From: Gracilibacillus alcaliphilus
GTDB taxonomy: Bacteria; Bacillota; Bacilli; Bacillales; Amphibacillaceae
Direction of reading: 5' to 3'
DNA: 64,000 bases
Assembly: GCF_016909015.1 (NCBI RefSeq)
Contig: NZ_JAFBFA010000011.1
Span: 1-64,000 of the forward strand
Every line of letters begins with the position of its first letter. Position 1 is the first letter of the stretch. Shown here piece after piece: positions 26,830 through 35,216 of this stretch. The notes below the pieces were generated by a model that was given only the letters and a program-made list of their open reading frames with translations, ran no database searches and was not told where the DNA came from. The position numbers and the translations under genes were made by a program.

Positions 26830-26935
26830 TTAGGAAACGTTGACAAAGGTGTGCTGCAACGCTACTTACTACGAAGGTAAAATAACGTTGCAACGAAGTT
26901 TGGAAGATGAGGTACACCTTCCCACTTGCTATATT
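26830..26935. other. intergenic inverted-repeat element
   Basis: Outer arms AAGGTGT near 26848 and ACACCTT near 26913, with TGCAACG and CGTTGCA inside, form a large imperfect hairpin between the zinc-finger gene and DUF421. No coding frame. The remaining bases to 27140 show nothing recognisable. Confidence 0.4.
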
Positions 26936-27142
26936 ATGAAGGGGTTAGTAATACATACCACCATTTCTGAAAAAGTAATCCTATTTTATTTAAGTGTAAT
27001 CAAATTGTAATAATAGAGGTTGTTTGAAACTAACAAGTCCTGCAGACATCGCTGTCCATGAAAACTTTGATTGCCCTCCTTGTTTAGCGTGAAAATGAAC
27101 CAACTGCAACCGCTGGGAAAGGTTTCGTATAAAAATCCCAAT

Positions 27143-27172
27143 AAAAATGCCGCAGCGAATTTCTGCATTTTC
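27143..27172 (-). terminator. terminator of the DUF421 gene
   Basis: AAAATGC/GCATTTT-type stem with an inner GCAG/CTGC pairing; on the minus strand it is followed by TTTTTATTGGGATTTTT. Starts 5 bases beyond the DUF421 stop. Confidence 0.65.
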
Positions 27173-27176
27173 TTAG

Positions 27177-27920
27177 CTAACCATTCAAAGGAGGGGTGTC
27201 AGGGGGGACAGTCTGATAAAGTGAAACATACAGCTCGTTTGCCATATTAACTGAGGCAAAAAAGACTTCCCTGCTGTCTGTGATGCCATGTTTAGCTAGT
27301 TCAGCTGTCAACCATTGCTGATTCAAGTTTCTAGCTTCCAGTCCTTTTGTATGGATAGCCCCCTCCAGGATGACTGGAAAAGTTAAAGGAGGAGGTGATG
27401 GCGGAATTTGTAATTTATCAAGGGTGACCAGCTGTTTTTCTGGTTTTTTCAATACGCTTAATGCCCCATTTCCTTCAATAATAGCGATATGTACCTCTTG
27501 GATATCAAATATGCCCTTGTCACGCAGCATTTGTAACAGGTTATCAATCGAAAAACCAATCTTTTTCAATGGCTGATGCAGAATCATTCCCTCATATATG
27601 ACAGTAGTCGGAGTAAAATTGATAAATTTATTTATTTTTCGATGAGAAAGCTTTACATGTGATACAATTTTCTGTAAAAGAGCAATCAAAATAATCGCTA
27701 CAACAGTCGGGCCATGGCTGATATCAGGGTTGCCAATATCGGCACCGACAACAGAAGCTAGGGTAATGATTACCAGGAAGTCGAAGATAGGTACTTCCCC
27801 CATGGCACGGCGGCCCATAAATAAAGCAACTGCAAGAAATAAAGGGAGCAGAGTAACTACTCTCAGGACAACAATCAAATAATCGTTCAGAAACGAAATC
27901 GCAGTCACCTCCATATGCAT
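27177..27920 (-). CDS. DUF421 membrane protein (YetF-like)
   Basis: 247 residues. Three N-terminal membrane helices (about 8-105) carry the family pattern F-M-G-R-R-A-M-G-E-V-P-I-F-D-F-L-V-I-I. A cytoplasmic domain follows with V-I-Y-E-G and L-L-x-x-L-R-x-K-G-I-F-D-I-x-E-V, as in YetF, YdfS and SpoVA-linked relatives. Function unclear; some relatives affect spore membranes. The start ATG 27920 has AAGGA upstream; a second ATG is two codons in. Confidence 0.8.
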   Translation of the reverse strand: MHMEVTAISFLNDYLIVVLRVVTLLPLFLAVALFMGRRAMGEVPIFDFLVIITLASVVGADIGNPDISHGPTVVAIILIALLQKIVSHVKLSHRKINKFINFTPTTVIYEGMILHQPLKKIGFSIDNLLQMLRDKGIFDIQEVHIAIIEGNGALSVLKKPEKQLVTLDKLQIPPSPPPLTFPVILEGAIHTKGLEARNLNQQWLTAELAKHGITDSREVFFASVNMANELYVSLYQTVPPDTPPLNG

Positions 27921-28036
27921 TTATTTTCCTTATTTTTCACAAAATGAATGAAAATATGTATTTTCTTAGTATAAATACGATGAAAGTGAAGCATAAAAGA
28001 GAGTTGGATCGTATATAAAAGGAAACTTGTCGGGGA

Positions 28037-28081
28037 GCCCAGCGCTGCTTATTTTCTGCCAAAATTTTAAAAACGCTGGGG
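28037..28081 (+). other. hairpin in the ecsC leader
   Basis: CCCAGCG (28038-28044) pairs with CGCTGGG (28074-28080) around a 29-base AT-rich loop, 50 bases before ecsC. Without a following T-run it is not a clear terminator. Confidence 0.4.
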
Positions 28082-28132
28082 TATTACCTCGGGATGAATT
28101 ATAATTTAACGATTTAACACTGGAGGAATAAT

Positions 28133-28849
28133 ATGAATGCGTATGAACAACAAGCTTACCAAGAATTATTAGATTGGGAACTGGATATTTTAAAAAAACA
28201 AAGCATGTTTCAGAAATTGTCCAAACGTACACAGGATAAAATAAATCAGCATATTCCTGAAAAAGCACATCAAATCATCACCGAATCGATTAAACAAATG
28301 GTAAAAACCACGCTCGTTGGTTCTGAAATGACGACCAGCAAAGCAAGTCCTGTCTTCGAATCACTTGAAGAACAAGAAAAACGTGTACAAGAGAAGCTGG
28401 AAAACTATCGCAAAACAGCGATGGTCGAAGGAGCAGGCACCGGAGCAGGCGGTTTTTTCTTAGCACTTGCTGACTTTCCTTTACTGTTGTCAATCAAGAT
28501 CAAGTTCCTCTTTGAAGCAGCAACCATCTATGGATTTGATACATCTAATTATGAAGAGCGCCTGTATATTTTGCATGTGTTTCAATTAGCCTTCTCCAGT
28601 GATGATAAGCGAAGAGAGGTTTACTATTTTATTAAACATTGGGAAGAGGAGCGAGAACGGTTGACAGATATGGATTGGCGCTCGTTCCAACAAGATTATC
28701 GCGATTATATCGATTTAGTGAAGATGCTCCAGCTAATACCAGGATTTGGTGCCATTGTAGGGGCATATGCCAATTATAATTTATTGGACCAATTGGGGAA
28801 GACGGCAAAGAACTGTTATCGAATGAGGTTACTGGAACAGGTGGAGTAA
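28133..28849 (+). CDS. ecsC: EcsC family protein
   Basis: 238 residues, the length of B. subtilis EcsC. Features W-E-x-D-I-L-K-K near the start, G-A-G-T-G-A-G-G-F-F-L-A-L-A-D-F-P (glycine-rich hydrophobic segment, about 101-117), and C-terminal L-I-P-G-F-G-A-I-V-G-A-Y-A-N-Y-N-L-L. In B. subtilis ecsC follows the ABC transporter genes ecsAB; those are not here, so this is a stand-alone paralogue or a detached gene. GGAGGA precedes ATG. Confidence 0.85.
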   Translation: MNAYEQQAYQELLDWELDILKKQSMFQKLSKRTQDKINQHIPEKAHQIITESIKQMVKTTLVGSEMTTSKASPVFESLEEQEKRVQEKLENYRKTAMVEGAGTGAGGFFLALADFPLLLSIKIKFLFEAATIYGFDTSNYEERLYILHVFQLAFSSDDKRREVYYFIKHWEEERERLTDMDWRSFQQDYRDYIDLVKMLQLIPGFGAIVGAYANYNLLDQLGKTAKNCYRMRLLEQVE

Positions 28850-28859
28850 ATTTTTCGTG

Positions 28860-29118
28860 CGAAGAAAGACATTTTGTGGTATATTTTTTGAGGATTTATC
28901 TTTTTTAATTAGAAAACTTAGCAGTTAGATAACTTTATATGGCACATACTGTTATCGTAAAGGGCAAACTTGTCCAGCAGTCATGCCTGTTGGCCGTGAG
29001 ATTTGCGTCGATCAAACAGCGAAATAAACTTTCTTTGGGTGCAAGCTTCGCCATGTTTTCTTATGAATGGGGAGATAGTGCCTGATTCAACAACTACGAA
29101 GATTGGTAGGTACAACGT
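28860..29118 (+). other. structured non-coding leader before the CPA2 antiporter
   Basis: About 250 bases without a coding frame. A nested hairpin is visible: GCAAA near 28965 with TTTGC near 29004, enclosing CCAGCAG/CTGTTGG. A second pairing GCGAA/TTCGC spans about 29018-29051. A riboswitch controlling ion transport is possible, but the pattern was not matched to a known class (c-di-AMP ydaO and sodium classes were considered). Confidence 0.35.
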
Positions 29119-31185
29119 ATGACTTTTCCCATAACAGAGCCGGTTATCATATTTGCACTGGCGATGGTGATTTTCTTTCTAACACCGCTTCTCATGCAAA
29201 AAATACGAATACCTGGCATTATCGGACCGATCTTAGCAGGAGTTATTGTAGGTCCAAACGGTTTTCACTTGCTTGAGCGGGACCAGACAATTGAATTACT
29301 AGGAGCAGTTGGTCTCCTATTTATTATTTTTATTGCCGGATTAGAGTTGGATATTGACGGCTTTAAGAAATACCGTAAACGAAGCTTGGTGTTTGGTTCT
29401 ATAAGCTTCTTCATTCCATTTATTCTGGGGATGAGTATTACCTTATTGTTGGATTTCTCCATGTCTGCGGCTATTTTAGTTGGATCTATTTTAGGCTCTC
29501 ATACCTTATTAGCTTACCCCATTGTCAGCCGGCTGGGGATTGCCAAGAACAAGGCAGTAACAACGGCGGTTGGAGGGACCCTGTTAACCGATTCCTTCGC
29601 CATGTTTATTCTGGCAATTATAGCTGGTATTACGACTGGACAAGTAAATGCCCAGTTTTGGATACAGTTAATCGTATCTACGATCATTTTTGTCTTTATT
29701 ATGTTAAAAGTAGTACCCCTGCTTTCTAAGTGGTTTTTCCGCCATTTTGGAACAGAAGGTGTCACGAATTTCACCTTTGTCATGGTGATCTTATTTGGAG
29801 CGGGATTTTTAGCGATCCTTGCTGGGTTACAGCCAATTATCGGGGCATTCTTAGCCGGACTGGCATTGAATCGCTATGTCCTTAAACACAGTGCCCTGAT
29901 GAACCGAATTCGTTTTGTTGGCAACGGTTTGTTTATTCCCTTTTTTCTTTTATCTGTCGGGATGTTAATGGATGTGAAAATATTATTCACTGATCCAGAG
30001 GTTTGGATGCTAACAGGAGCTATTGTTGTTGCTGTTATGGTTGGTAAAGCCTTGGCACCGATTATTGTCAGCAAGCTTTATCATTATGACAAAACAGAGA
30101 GAAATATCATGATTGGATTAACGGTTCCTCAAGCAGCTGGCACGCTAGCGGCAACACTGGTCGGGTATGATATTGGCTTATTAGATCAAGCCTTTGTTAA
30201 TGCGGTTATTATTAAAATCCTAATCACGTGTATTGCTGGGCCTTACTTAGTGGAAAAATTCGCTAGAAGACAAGCTTTAACAGAGGAAAATATTCCACAG
30301 TCACAAGGCAATGCACCGGAACGGATCATGATTCCGATTGCTAATCCCAACACGATGGAATCGTTGATTGATGTAGCAAATTCGATCAAACGAGAGCACA
30401 CCAATGATCAGCCGATCTATCCATTAAGTGTGGTCCGGGAAGAGGCAGAAGGAACAAAAGAACAGGTTGCCCAAGCTGAACGAATGCTGGGGCGTGCCCA
30501 TTTATATGCTGCCGGTGCTGAGATTCCGATTCGTATCTTGACGAAGGTAGATAAAGATATTATTCACGGTATTTCTAGGGCTATTATTGAGGAGCGCATT
30601 AATACGGTTGTAATAGGCTGGAATGCACAACGAAATCAGAACACAAGAATAGGTCCGATTCTGGATCGTTTGGTTGATGAAACTAACTTATCGGTGTTGA
30701 TTACTAGAGTGGATATTCCGCTAGAAACAGTGAAGCGCATCGTGCTCATTCTTCCATTTGGTATTGATCATAAACCTGGATTCTATGAAGCTATTGAACG
30801 TATGAAGATACTTACCAGCCGCTTGAATGCAAATTTAATGGTAGTGGTAGTTAAGGGAATGCAAGAGCATTACGAAGCCTACTTTAAGAAAATTCGCCCG
30901 AATCCAGATACGGTATTTTATCGTGTGGAGAACTGGCATGAATTACGGAGCCAGCATACCGATAAACTATTAAAGGATGATATAGTAATATTATTGAGTG
31001 CGAGAAAAGGAACGATTGGCTGGCATCCACAACTGGACAAAATGCCGGAGTATTTAGCTCAGATTCATCCAGAAGGATTTATTATCTATTATCCAACCGA
31101 AGAAAAAGAAGTTGATTTACGGGGTTCCAAAGGTTTGGATGTGCCGAAAGAAGTTTTAATGGCAAGTGACTATGATAAGGAATAA
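29119..31185 (+). CDS. CPA2 family cation/proton antiporter with C-terminal cytosolic domain
   Basis: 688 residues. N-terminal about 385 residues form 12-13 membrane helices of the Na+(K+)/H+ exchanger fold, with F-I-A-G-L-E-L-D-I-D, G-T-L-L-T-D-S-F-A and G-A-F-L-A-G-L-A-L-N. The rest is soluble and resembles a pair of universal-stress-like domains (P-I-A-N-P at the first strand). Ribosome site is weak (GGTAGGT). With mrp it points to active sodium or potassium homeostasis. Ion specificity is not readable. Confidence 0.88.
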   Translation: MTFPITEPVIIFALAMVIFFLTPLLMQKIRIPGIIGPILAGVIVGPNGFHLLERDQTIELLGAVGLLFIIFIAGLELDIDGFKKYRKRSLVFGSISFFIPFILGMSITLLLDFSMSAAILVGSILGSHTLLAYPIVSRLGIAKNKAVTTAVGGTLLTDSFAMFILAIIAGITTGQVNAQFWIQLIVSTIIFVFIMLKVVPLLSKWFFRHFGTEGVTNFTFVMVILFGAGFLAILAGLQPIIGAFLAGLALNRYVLKHSALMNRIRFVGNGLFIPFFLLSVGMLMDVKILFTDPEVWMLTGAIVVAVMVGKALAPIIVSKLYHYDKTERNIMIGLTVPQAAGTLAATLVGYDIGLLDQAFVNAVIIKILITCIAGPYLVEKFARRQALTEENIPQSQGNAPERIMIPIANPNTMESLIDVANSIKREHTNDQPIYPLSVVREEAEGTKEQVAQAERMLGRAHLYAAGAEIPIRILTKVDKDIIHGISRAIIEERINTVVIGWNAQRNQNTRIGPILDRLVDETNLSVLITRVDIPLETVKRIVLILPFGIDHKPGFYEAIERMKILTSRLNANLMVVVVKGMQEHYEAYFKKIRPNPDTVFYRVENWHELRSQHTDKLLKDDIVILLSARKGTIGWHPQLDKMPEYLAQIHPEGFIIYYPTEEKEVDLRGSKGLDVPKEVLMASDYDKE

Positions 31186-31196
31186 TCGATAAGTTT

Positions 31197-31236
31197 ATGG
31201 GTAAAATCGTCACCGGATGATTTTACCCATTATTTT
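31197..31236 (+). terminator. terminator of the CPA2 antiporter gene
   Basis: ATGGGTAAAATCGTC pairs with GATGATTTTACCCAT (one mismatch), then TTATTTTTC. Eleven bases after the stop. Confidence 0.8.
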
Positions 31237-31491
31237 TCTAGACAAGGTATAGAAAAAGGAAGATTATATTACGGACGCAGAAATAGAAATAGATACCGGT
31301 AATGATTAGAAAATCACAATTACAGTCAGTAATTCCCCCAGAAACAGCATGGCTCAAGTGTACTCATCAAGGTAGTAGTTGCCTTGACATGCGTAAATAA
31401 TGTGTGTATCTGTCGGATAAATGACTAACAAGTGAAGTAATCATCTTTGCCTTCACGGCTATTCTTTTGAATATGCTTAATTGTATAAAGC

Positions 31492-31538
31492 TTGTTATTT
31501 TCCATAGGGTATGATATATTTATAGGAACAAATGTTCT
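31492..31538 (+). promoter_or_regulatory. promoter overlapped by a LexA (SOS) box
   Basis: TTGTTA (31492-31497), 17-base spacer, TATATT (31515-31520), then GGAACAAATGTTCT at 31525-31538. The core GAAC-N4-GTTC and the bases between fit the Bacillus LexA/DinR consensus CGAACRNRYGTTYC except at the two outermost positions. It covers the expected transcription start, where LexA represses. The region 31237-31490 shows nothing else. Confidence 0.7.
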
Positions 31539-31722
31539 GTTTGGTTAACAGGATCTACAACTTCGGTCTTTCATCATTCTGTCTTTTCCTAAGTAAGTCA
31601 TTACATATTTCAGGGAAATTATCACCTCTCCAACACTTCCATACCATTCAGCTTAGTGCTAGACAAACCTTTCCATTTACTTTTGCAAAAGATAATAAAA
31701 TTCATCAATAGGAGTGGTACCA

Positions 31723-31968
31723 TTGATTAAACCATTAACTAGCTATACGATTGTTGATCAGCTTCATTCCAAGCAAGTCCTAGTTGATATCGAGCTGCAA
31801 TTATTGCAAACAATCCATTTTTTGTTGGATGACGAAGTCTATACCAAGCGCGATGCAGCAATAGATTTATTGAGTGTGCTAGCCTTAGTAGAAATGCAGG
31901 AGACTAGTATTAGTCTGAAGCATATTAAAGAGGAATTAAGCAGTAAAAAAACCCAGACTGCGAAATAA
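31723..31968 (+). CDS. small protein of unknown function, probably SOS-controlled
   Basis: 81 residues from TTG 31723, 8 bases after AGGAG; the frame opens at 31714 inside the ribosome site. Soluble, helical, rich in Leu and Ile (D-I-E-L-Q-L-L-Q-T-I-H-F-L-L-D-D), ending in a lysine-rich tail. No family recognised. It lies about 185 bases downstream of a promoter with a LexA box and is the only gene that promoter could serve, so induction by DNA damage is inferred. Its end shares a terminator with the convergent XRE gene. Confidence 0.6.
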   Translation: MIKPLTSYTIVDQLHSKQVLVDIELQLLQTIHFLLDDEVYTKRDAAIDLLSVLALVEMQETSISLKHIKEELSSKKTQTAK

Positions 31969-31996
31969 TTAATTATTCCGATTCTGAGTTTTTTTC
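31945..31996. terminator. bidirectional terminator overlapping both convergent stop codons
   Basis: Imperfect long inverted repeat: A-run, CC/CAGA, CG, AATAATT centre, then the mirror arm and seven T. It lies inside the last codons of the small protein (31968) and of the XRE gene (31973), a compact arrangement. Confidence 0.65.
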
Positions 31997-32371
31997 TAAA
32001 TTTATCTCATTTTTGATAAAAAGCCAAAGTCTGTTTAGCCGGCTTACTTGTTCAGTTGGTGCAGTACGCATATCATCTAGCAGCTGCAGTTTTTTTAATA
32101 ATAACACTGTTTCCAAGTCTTCGTGAGATAGTGCTATCTCATTAGACAGTTTAAAGGGATGCTTTTTCGTATCAATAATACCTAATAAATAATCAACGGA
32201 CACATCAAATATATCGGCCATTTTTTTGATAGAGTCCAAGGAAGGTTCATTTCTGCCCTGCTCATAATATCCGTAAGCACTAGTTGAGATATTTAATTTT
32301 TTAGCCATGTCTTCTTGTTTGATGCCATGCTCTTCTCTAAGATATCGAAGCCTGTTTTGAAATATTACCAT
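31973..32371 (-). CDS. XRE-family transcriptional regulator
   Basis: 132 residues. N-terminal Cro/C1 helix-turn-helix (about 6-62): L-R-E-E-H-G-I-K-Q-E-D-M-A-K-K-L, S-T-S-A-Y-G-Y-Y-E-Q-G-R-N-E-P-S, and the closing F-D-V-S-V-D-Y-L-L-G. The C-terminal part is a short helical region. GAAAGGGAG precedes ATG. Repeats in the divergent upstream region look like its own operators. Resembles phage or SOS-module repressors, but no phage genes are nearby. Confidence 0.85.
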   Translation of the reverse strand: MVIFQNRLRYLREEHGIKQEDMAKKLNISTSAYGYYEQGRNEPSLDSIKKMADIFDVSVDYLLGIIDTKKHPFKLSNEIALSHEDLETVLLLKKLQLLDDMRTAPTEQVSRLNRLWLFIKNEINLEKNSESE

Positions 32372-32394
32372 TCTATTCTCCCTTTCTAGGGTGC

Positions 32395-32440
32395 ATTATA
32401 CAATGAATTGTGTCTAGGGAAATAAAATACAATGAAAAGT
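32395..32440. promoter_or_regulatory. putative XRE operator region
   Basis: ATACAATGAA-type direct repeats at about 32398 and 32428. The first copy is also a palindrome, ACAAT-GA-ATTGT (32400-32411), abutting a minus-strand TATAAT (32400-32395) for the XRE gene. This predicts autoregulation. Confidence 0.5.
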
Positions 32441-32541
32441 GGGTATATTTATTTATAAACAATTATTACTTGTTTATACTGAATCTATTCCATTTTATCT
32501 ATGGATGATTAATATTTTGCTAAATAAAGGAGGTGCAGACC

Positions 32542-32631
32542 ATAAACCCTTTACATTTTGATTCACAGACACCTTACTTTGTTGGAGATCCATTAGAAGA
32601 TACGATCAATTTGTTAAAACCAATCCATTAA
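32542..32631 (+). CDS. possible 29-residue peptide with a non-standard ATA start
   Basis: A perfect AAAGGAGGTG (32527-32535) is followed 8 bases later by ATA and an open frame to TAA at 32629-32631, giving N-P-L-H-F-D-S-Q-T-P and onward to K-P-I-H. In-frame GTG 32533 lies inside the ribosome site itself. A -10-like TATACT is at 32475-32480. Divergent from the XRE gene. A strong ribosome site with no ATG/GTG/TTG at proper distance is unusual; it may be a peptide gene, a decayed gene or chance. Confidence 0.35.
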   Translation: MNPLHFDSQTPYFVGDPLEDTINLLKPIH

Positions 32632-32719
32632 ATCAATTACACAGTCGTGTGTCGGCTAGGTGCTAAGCAGTAAATTTCTATATAGGCCTTCAGATTGTTT
32701 GAGGATTTTTCACAGGCAT

Positions 32720-32743
32720 AAAAAAGGAGAGTACGTACTCCCC
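32720..32743 (-). terminator. terminator of the SIS-domain gene
   Basis: On the minus strand GG(G)GAGTACGTACTCTCC followed by six T. Eight bases after the stop codon at 32752. Confidence 0.75.
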
Positions 32744-32751
32744 TTAATTTT

Positions 32752-33492
32752 CTAAAAACGATAGTGAATCGTATCTTTGTATTTTTCATATAATGCAAGA
32801 TTCTTCTCATCTCCCCCATCTATATTAGCACTGTAGAAGATGGGAGGAGTATCTATACCATGCTGTACAAGGCGCTCCACCGTTTCGGCTACAATTGTAT
32901 TGACAATAGCAGCTCCGATTACGGTAGATGAGGGTGCTACTTTCTGATTTAAACCGTCTATGGTACAAGCTGCATCACCTACATCCCCATGATTGTCAAT
33001 TACTATATCACTGCATTGATAGAGATTTTTACCAGATGGATGCCGGGAAGTAATCTGTTTGGAATAGTTTAAGTTAGTTATGCAAATAACATGAACACCT
33101 AGTTCTTGAGCGGCTATTGCCAAGTCAATAGTAACTGAATTTCGGCCAGACACAGAGTGAAGAATCAGCACGTCTCCTTTTTTCATTGGGGTCTTCTCTG
33201 CCAGTAGTGTGCCATATCCAGCTAAACGCTCCATTTTACTAGTATAGCTGATAGGTTCTACGTCTAACTGCAGATCTTTGGCAAAAATAGGATTGATGCT
33301 GATTAGTCCACCTGCTCGATAATATAATTCTTGAGCAATAATACCCGCATGACTAGCGCCAAAGGCAAAGATAGATTTCTTTGCTAAGATAGCATCAGTT
33401 AATAAAGCTACTGCCTGCTCTATTTTCTCCTTTTCCTGTTTTTCCACTATGTCGAATAGTTGTCGAATTTTTTCAAAATACTGATAGGGCAT
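32752..33492 (-). CDS. SIS-domain protein (UPF0309-like)
   Basis: 246 residues with a single SIS fold: F-A-F-G-A-S-H-A-G-I-I-A-Q-E (about 41-54) and I-L-H-S-V-S-G-R-N-S, plus a late V-A-E-T-V-E-R-L. Resembles UPF0309 proteins and phosphosugar isomerases such as GmhA. It probably binds a phosphorylated sugar. Divergent from metY by 290 bases; a link to the sugar-phosphate pathway on the other side is possible but unproven. GAGGAGG precedes the ATG. Confidence 0.8.
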   Translation of the reverse strand: MPYQYFEKIRQLFDIVEKQEKEKIEQAVALLTDAILAKKSIFAFGASHAGIIAQELYYRAGGLISINPIFAKDLQLDVEPISYTSKMERLAGYGTLLAEKTPMKKGDVLILHSVSGRNSVTIDLAIAAQELGVHVICITNLNYSKQITSRHPSGKNLYQCSDIVIDNHGDVGDAACTIDGLNQKVAPSSTVIGAAIVNTIVAETVERLVQHGIDTPPIFYSANIDGGDEKNLALYEKYKDTIHYRF

Positions 33493-33516
33493 GAAAAAAC
33501 CTCCTCATTTTGATAT

Positions 33517-33556
33517 AAATACATAGACTAATCAGCAGTGATGTTAGTATGTATTT
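33517..33556. promoter_or_regulatory. inverted repeat upstream of the SIS-domain gene
   Basis: AAATACATA (33517-33525) and TATGTATTT (33548-33556) are perfect arms, extended inward by CTAA/TTAG after a two-base offset. Could be an operator or a leader hairpin. Further upstream (33604-33581, minus strand) AGGAGG precedes an 8-codon frame ATG...TAA, a possible leader peptide. The rest of 33557-33781 shows no riboswitch; a TATAAT at 33729-33734 may serve metY. Confidence 0.4.
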
Positions 33557-33781
33557 GTTTTCTATTATATAAAAATACGGTTAGAGAAAGAAGTTATTTA
33601 CCATTGTGCTAACCTCCTGTGATGAATGGCTGATTAAATTAATACTTCATTTTCTCTTATAAACAAACACAATAAATAATTCTACGGAAAATTCTAAAAA
33701 TCGATAGTAGAATAGTAGTGTTTCATAGTATAATGGAGAGTACTGGACATATCATATGTTATTTTGGAGGTTCGATCATAC

Positions 33782-35155
33782 ATGGATAAACATCTAGAAA
33801 CATTATTATTACATGGAGGGCAAGTACCTGATCCGGCAACCGGTTCTCGTGCGGTTCCTATCTATCAAACAACTTCTTACGTCTTTGAAGATACAGAACA
33901 TGCAGAAAAGCTTTTTTCACTGCAAGAAGAGGGCAATATATATAGTCGAATGATGAATCCGACAGTAGACGTTTTTGAGAAAAGAATGGCCTTATTGGAA
34001 AATGGCGTAGCCGGAGTCGCTACTGCTTCAGGTATGGCAGGAATCGCACTTTCTATATTAAATATCGCCTCTGCCGGAGATGAAATCGTAGCTGCCACAA
34101 ATATCTACGGAGGAACGTATAACTTATTTTCCATTACATTACCTCGATATGGTATCAATGTTCGTTTTGTTGATCCAACCGATCCTGATAATTTTCGTCG
34201 GGCAATTAATCACAAAACAAAGGCTGTCTTTGCTGAAACAATCGGAAATCCGGGTTTACATGTGTTAGATATACCAGCTGTGGCGAAGATTGCTCACGAA
34301 TCGTCTGTTCCGCTAATTATTGATAATACGTTTGCCACTCCTTATGTATGCCGTCCTATTGAACAAGGCGCAGATATTGTTGTACATTCTGCAACAAAAT
34401 GGATTGGCGGACATGGGACATCAATTGGAGGCATTGTAGTAGATGGCGGGAAGTTTGATTGGAACCAGCCAAAGTTTTCTGGTTTTACCGAGCCCGATCG
34501 AAGCTATAATGGTCTCGTGTATGCGAAAGACTTTGGAGATATTGCTTTTGCGACAAAATTGCGTGTGCAATTACTACGTGACTTAGGTGCTTGTTTAAGT
34601 CCGTTTAATGCATTTCAACTGTTACAAGGTCTTGAAACATTAAACTTACGTGTACAGCGCCATAACGATAATGCCATGGAGCTGGCAACTCGTTTAGTGC
34701 AACACCCTGCTGTAAGCTGGGTCACTTACCCAGGGCTTGCCAGCCACCCTTCTCATTCATATGCCAAAGAACACCTGGAGCATGGATTTGGTTCCATGGT
34801 TGTATTCGGCATTAAAGGGGGCAGAGAAGCAGGCAGTAAACTAATTAATAATATGAAACTCTGGTCACATTTGGCAAATGTAGGGGATGCGAAGAGTTTG
34901 ATTATCCATCCGGCTACAACTACTCATTTGCAACTGACTAAGGAAGAGTTAGAAGAAACAGGTGTGAGTGAAGATTTGGTACGTCTTTCTGTTGGTTTGG
35001 AGAATATCGATGATTTATTTAGTGACTTGGATGAATCGCTTCAAAAGGCAACAGACTCGTCTTATTCCGATTCAGCGAGCCAGTCGACGACAGAAGAGAT
35101 GGTAGAACGCTTAACAGCAGAAGTGATTAAACAACTGCAGAGCAAACGTATTTAG
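33782..35155 (+). CDS. metY: O-acetylhomoserine sulfhydrylase (MetY type)
   Basis: 457 residues from ATG 33782; the frame opens at a TTG within the GGAGG site. PLP enzyme of the Cys/Met metabolism family: substrate loop Y-S-R-M-M-N-P-T, PLP lysine Lys206 in H-S-A-T-K-W-I-G-G-H. It makes homocysteine from sulfide or methionine directly from methanethiol. A C-terminal tail of about 25 residues (S-S-Y-S-D-S-A-S-Q then a helix) is longer than usual and could be a targeting helix. First gene before the importer and mtnK-mtnA, so recapture of methanethiol is a sensible role. No SAM riboswitch precedes it. Confidence 0.9.
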   Translation: MDKHLETLLLHGGQVPDPATGSRAVPIYQTTSYVFEDTEHAEKLFSLQEEGNIYSRMMNPTVDVFEKRMALLENGVAGVATASGMAGIALSILNIASAGDEIVAATNIYGGTYNLFSITLPRYGINVRFVDPTDPDNFRRAINHKTKAVFAETIGNPGLHVLDIPAVAKIAHESSVPLIIDNTFATPYVCRPIEQGADIVVHSATKWIGGHGTSIGGIVVDGGKFDWNQPKFSGFTEPDRSYNGLVYAKDFGDIAFATKLRVQLLRDLGACLSPFNAFQLLQGLETLNLRVQRHNDNAMELATRLVQHPAVSWVTYPGLASHPSHSYAKEHLEHGFGSMVVFGIKGGREAGSKLINNMKLWSHLANVGDAKSLIIHPATTTHLQLTKEELEETGVSEDLVRLSVGLENIDDLFSDLDESLQKATDSSYSDSASQSTTEEMVERLTAEVIKQLQSKRI

Positions 35156-35216
35156 GACGGATAAGGCATATCAAAGAGATATGTTTATCATATAAAAATA
35201 TAGGGGGTTAATTAGG

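Noticed and set aside
28860..29118. c-di-AMP (ydaO) riboswitch
   Set aside because: A few short matches (GGGTG, GGTAGG) but the order and core of the class are not met.
31490..32640. Prophage
   Set aside because: An XRE regulator and LexA box are present but no integrase, structural or replication genes.
33493..33781. SAM (S-box) riboswitch or T-box before metY
   Set aside because: Neither the S-box core nor T-box sequence is present.
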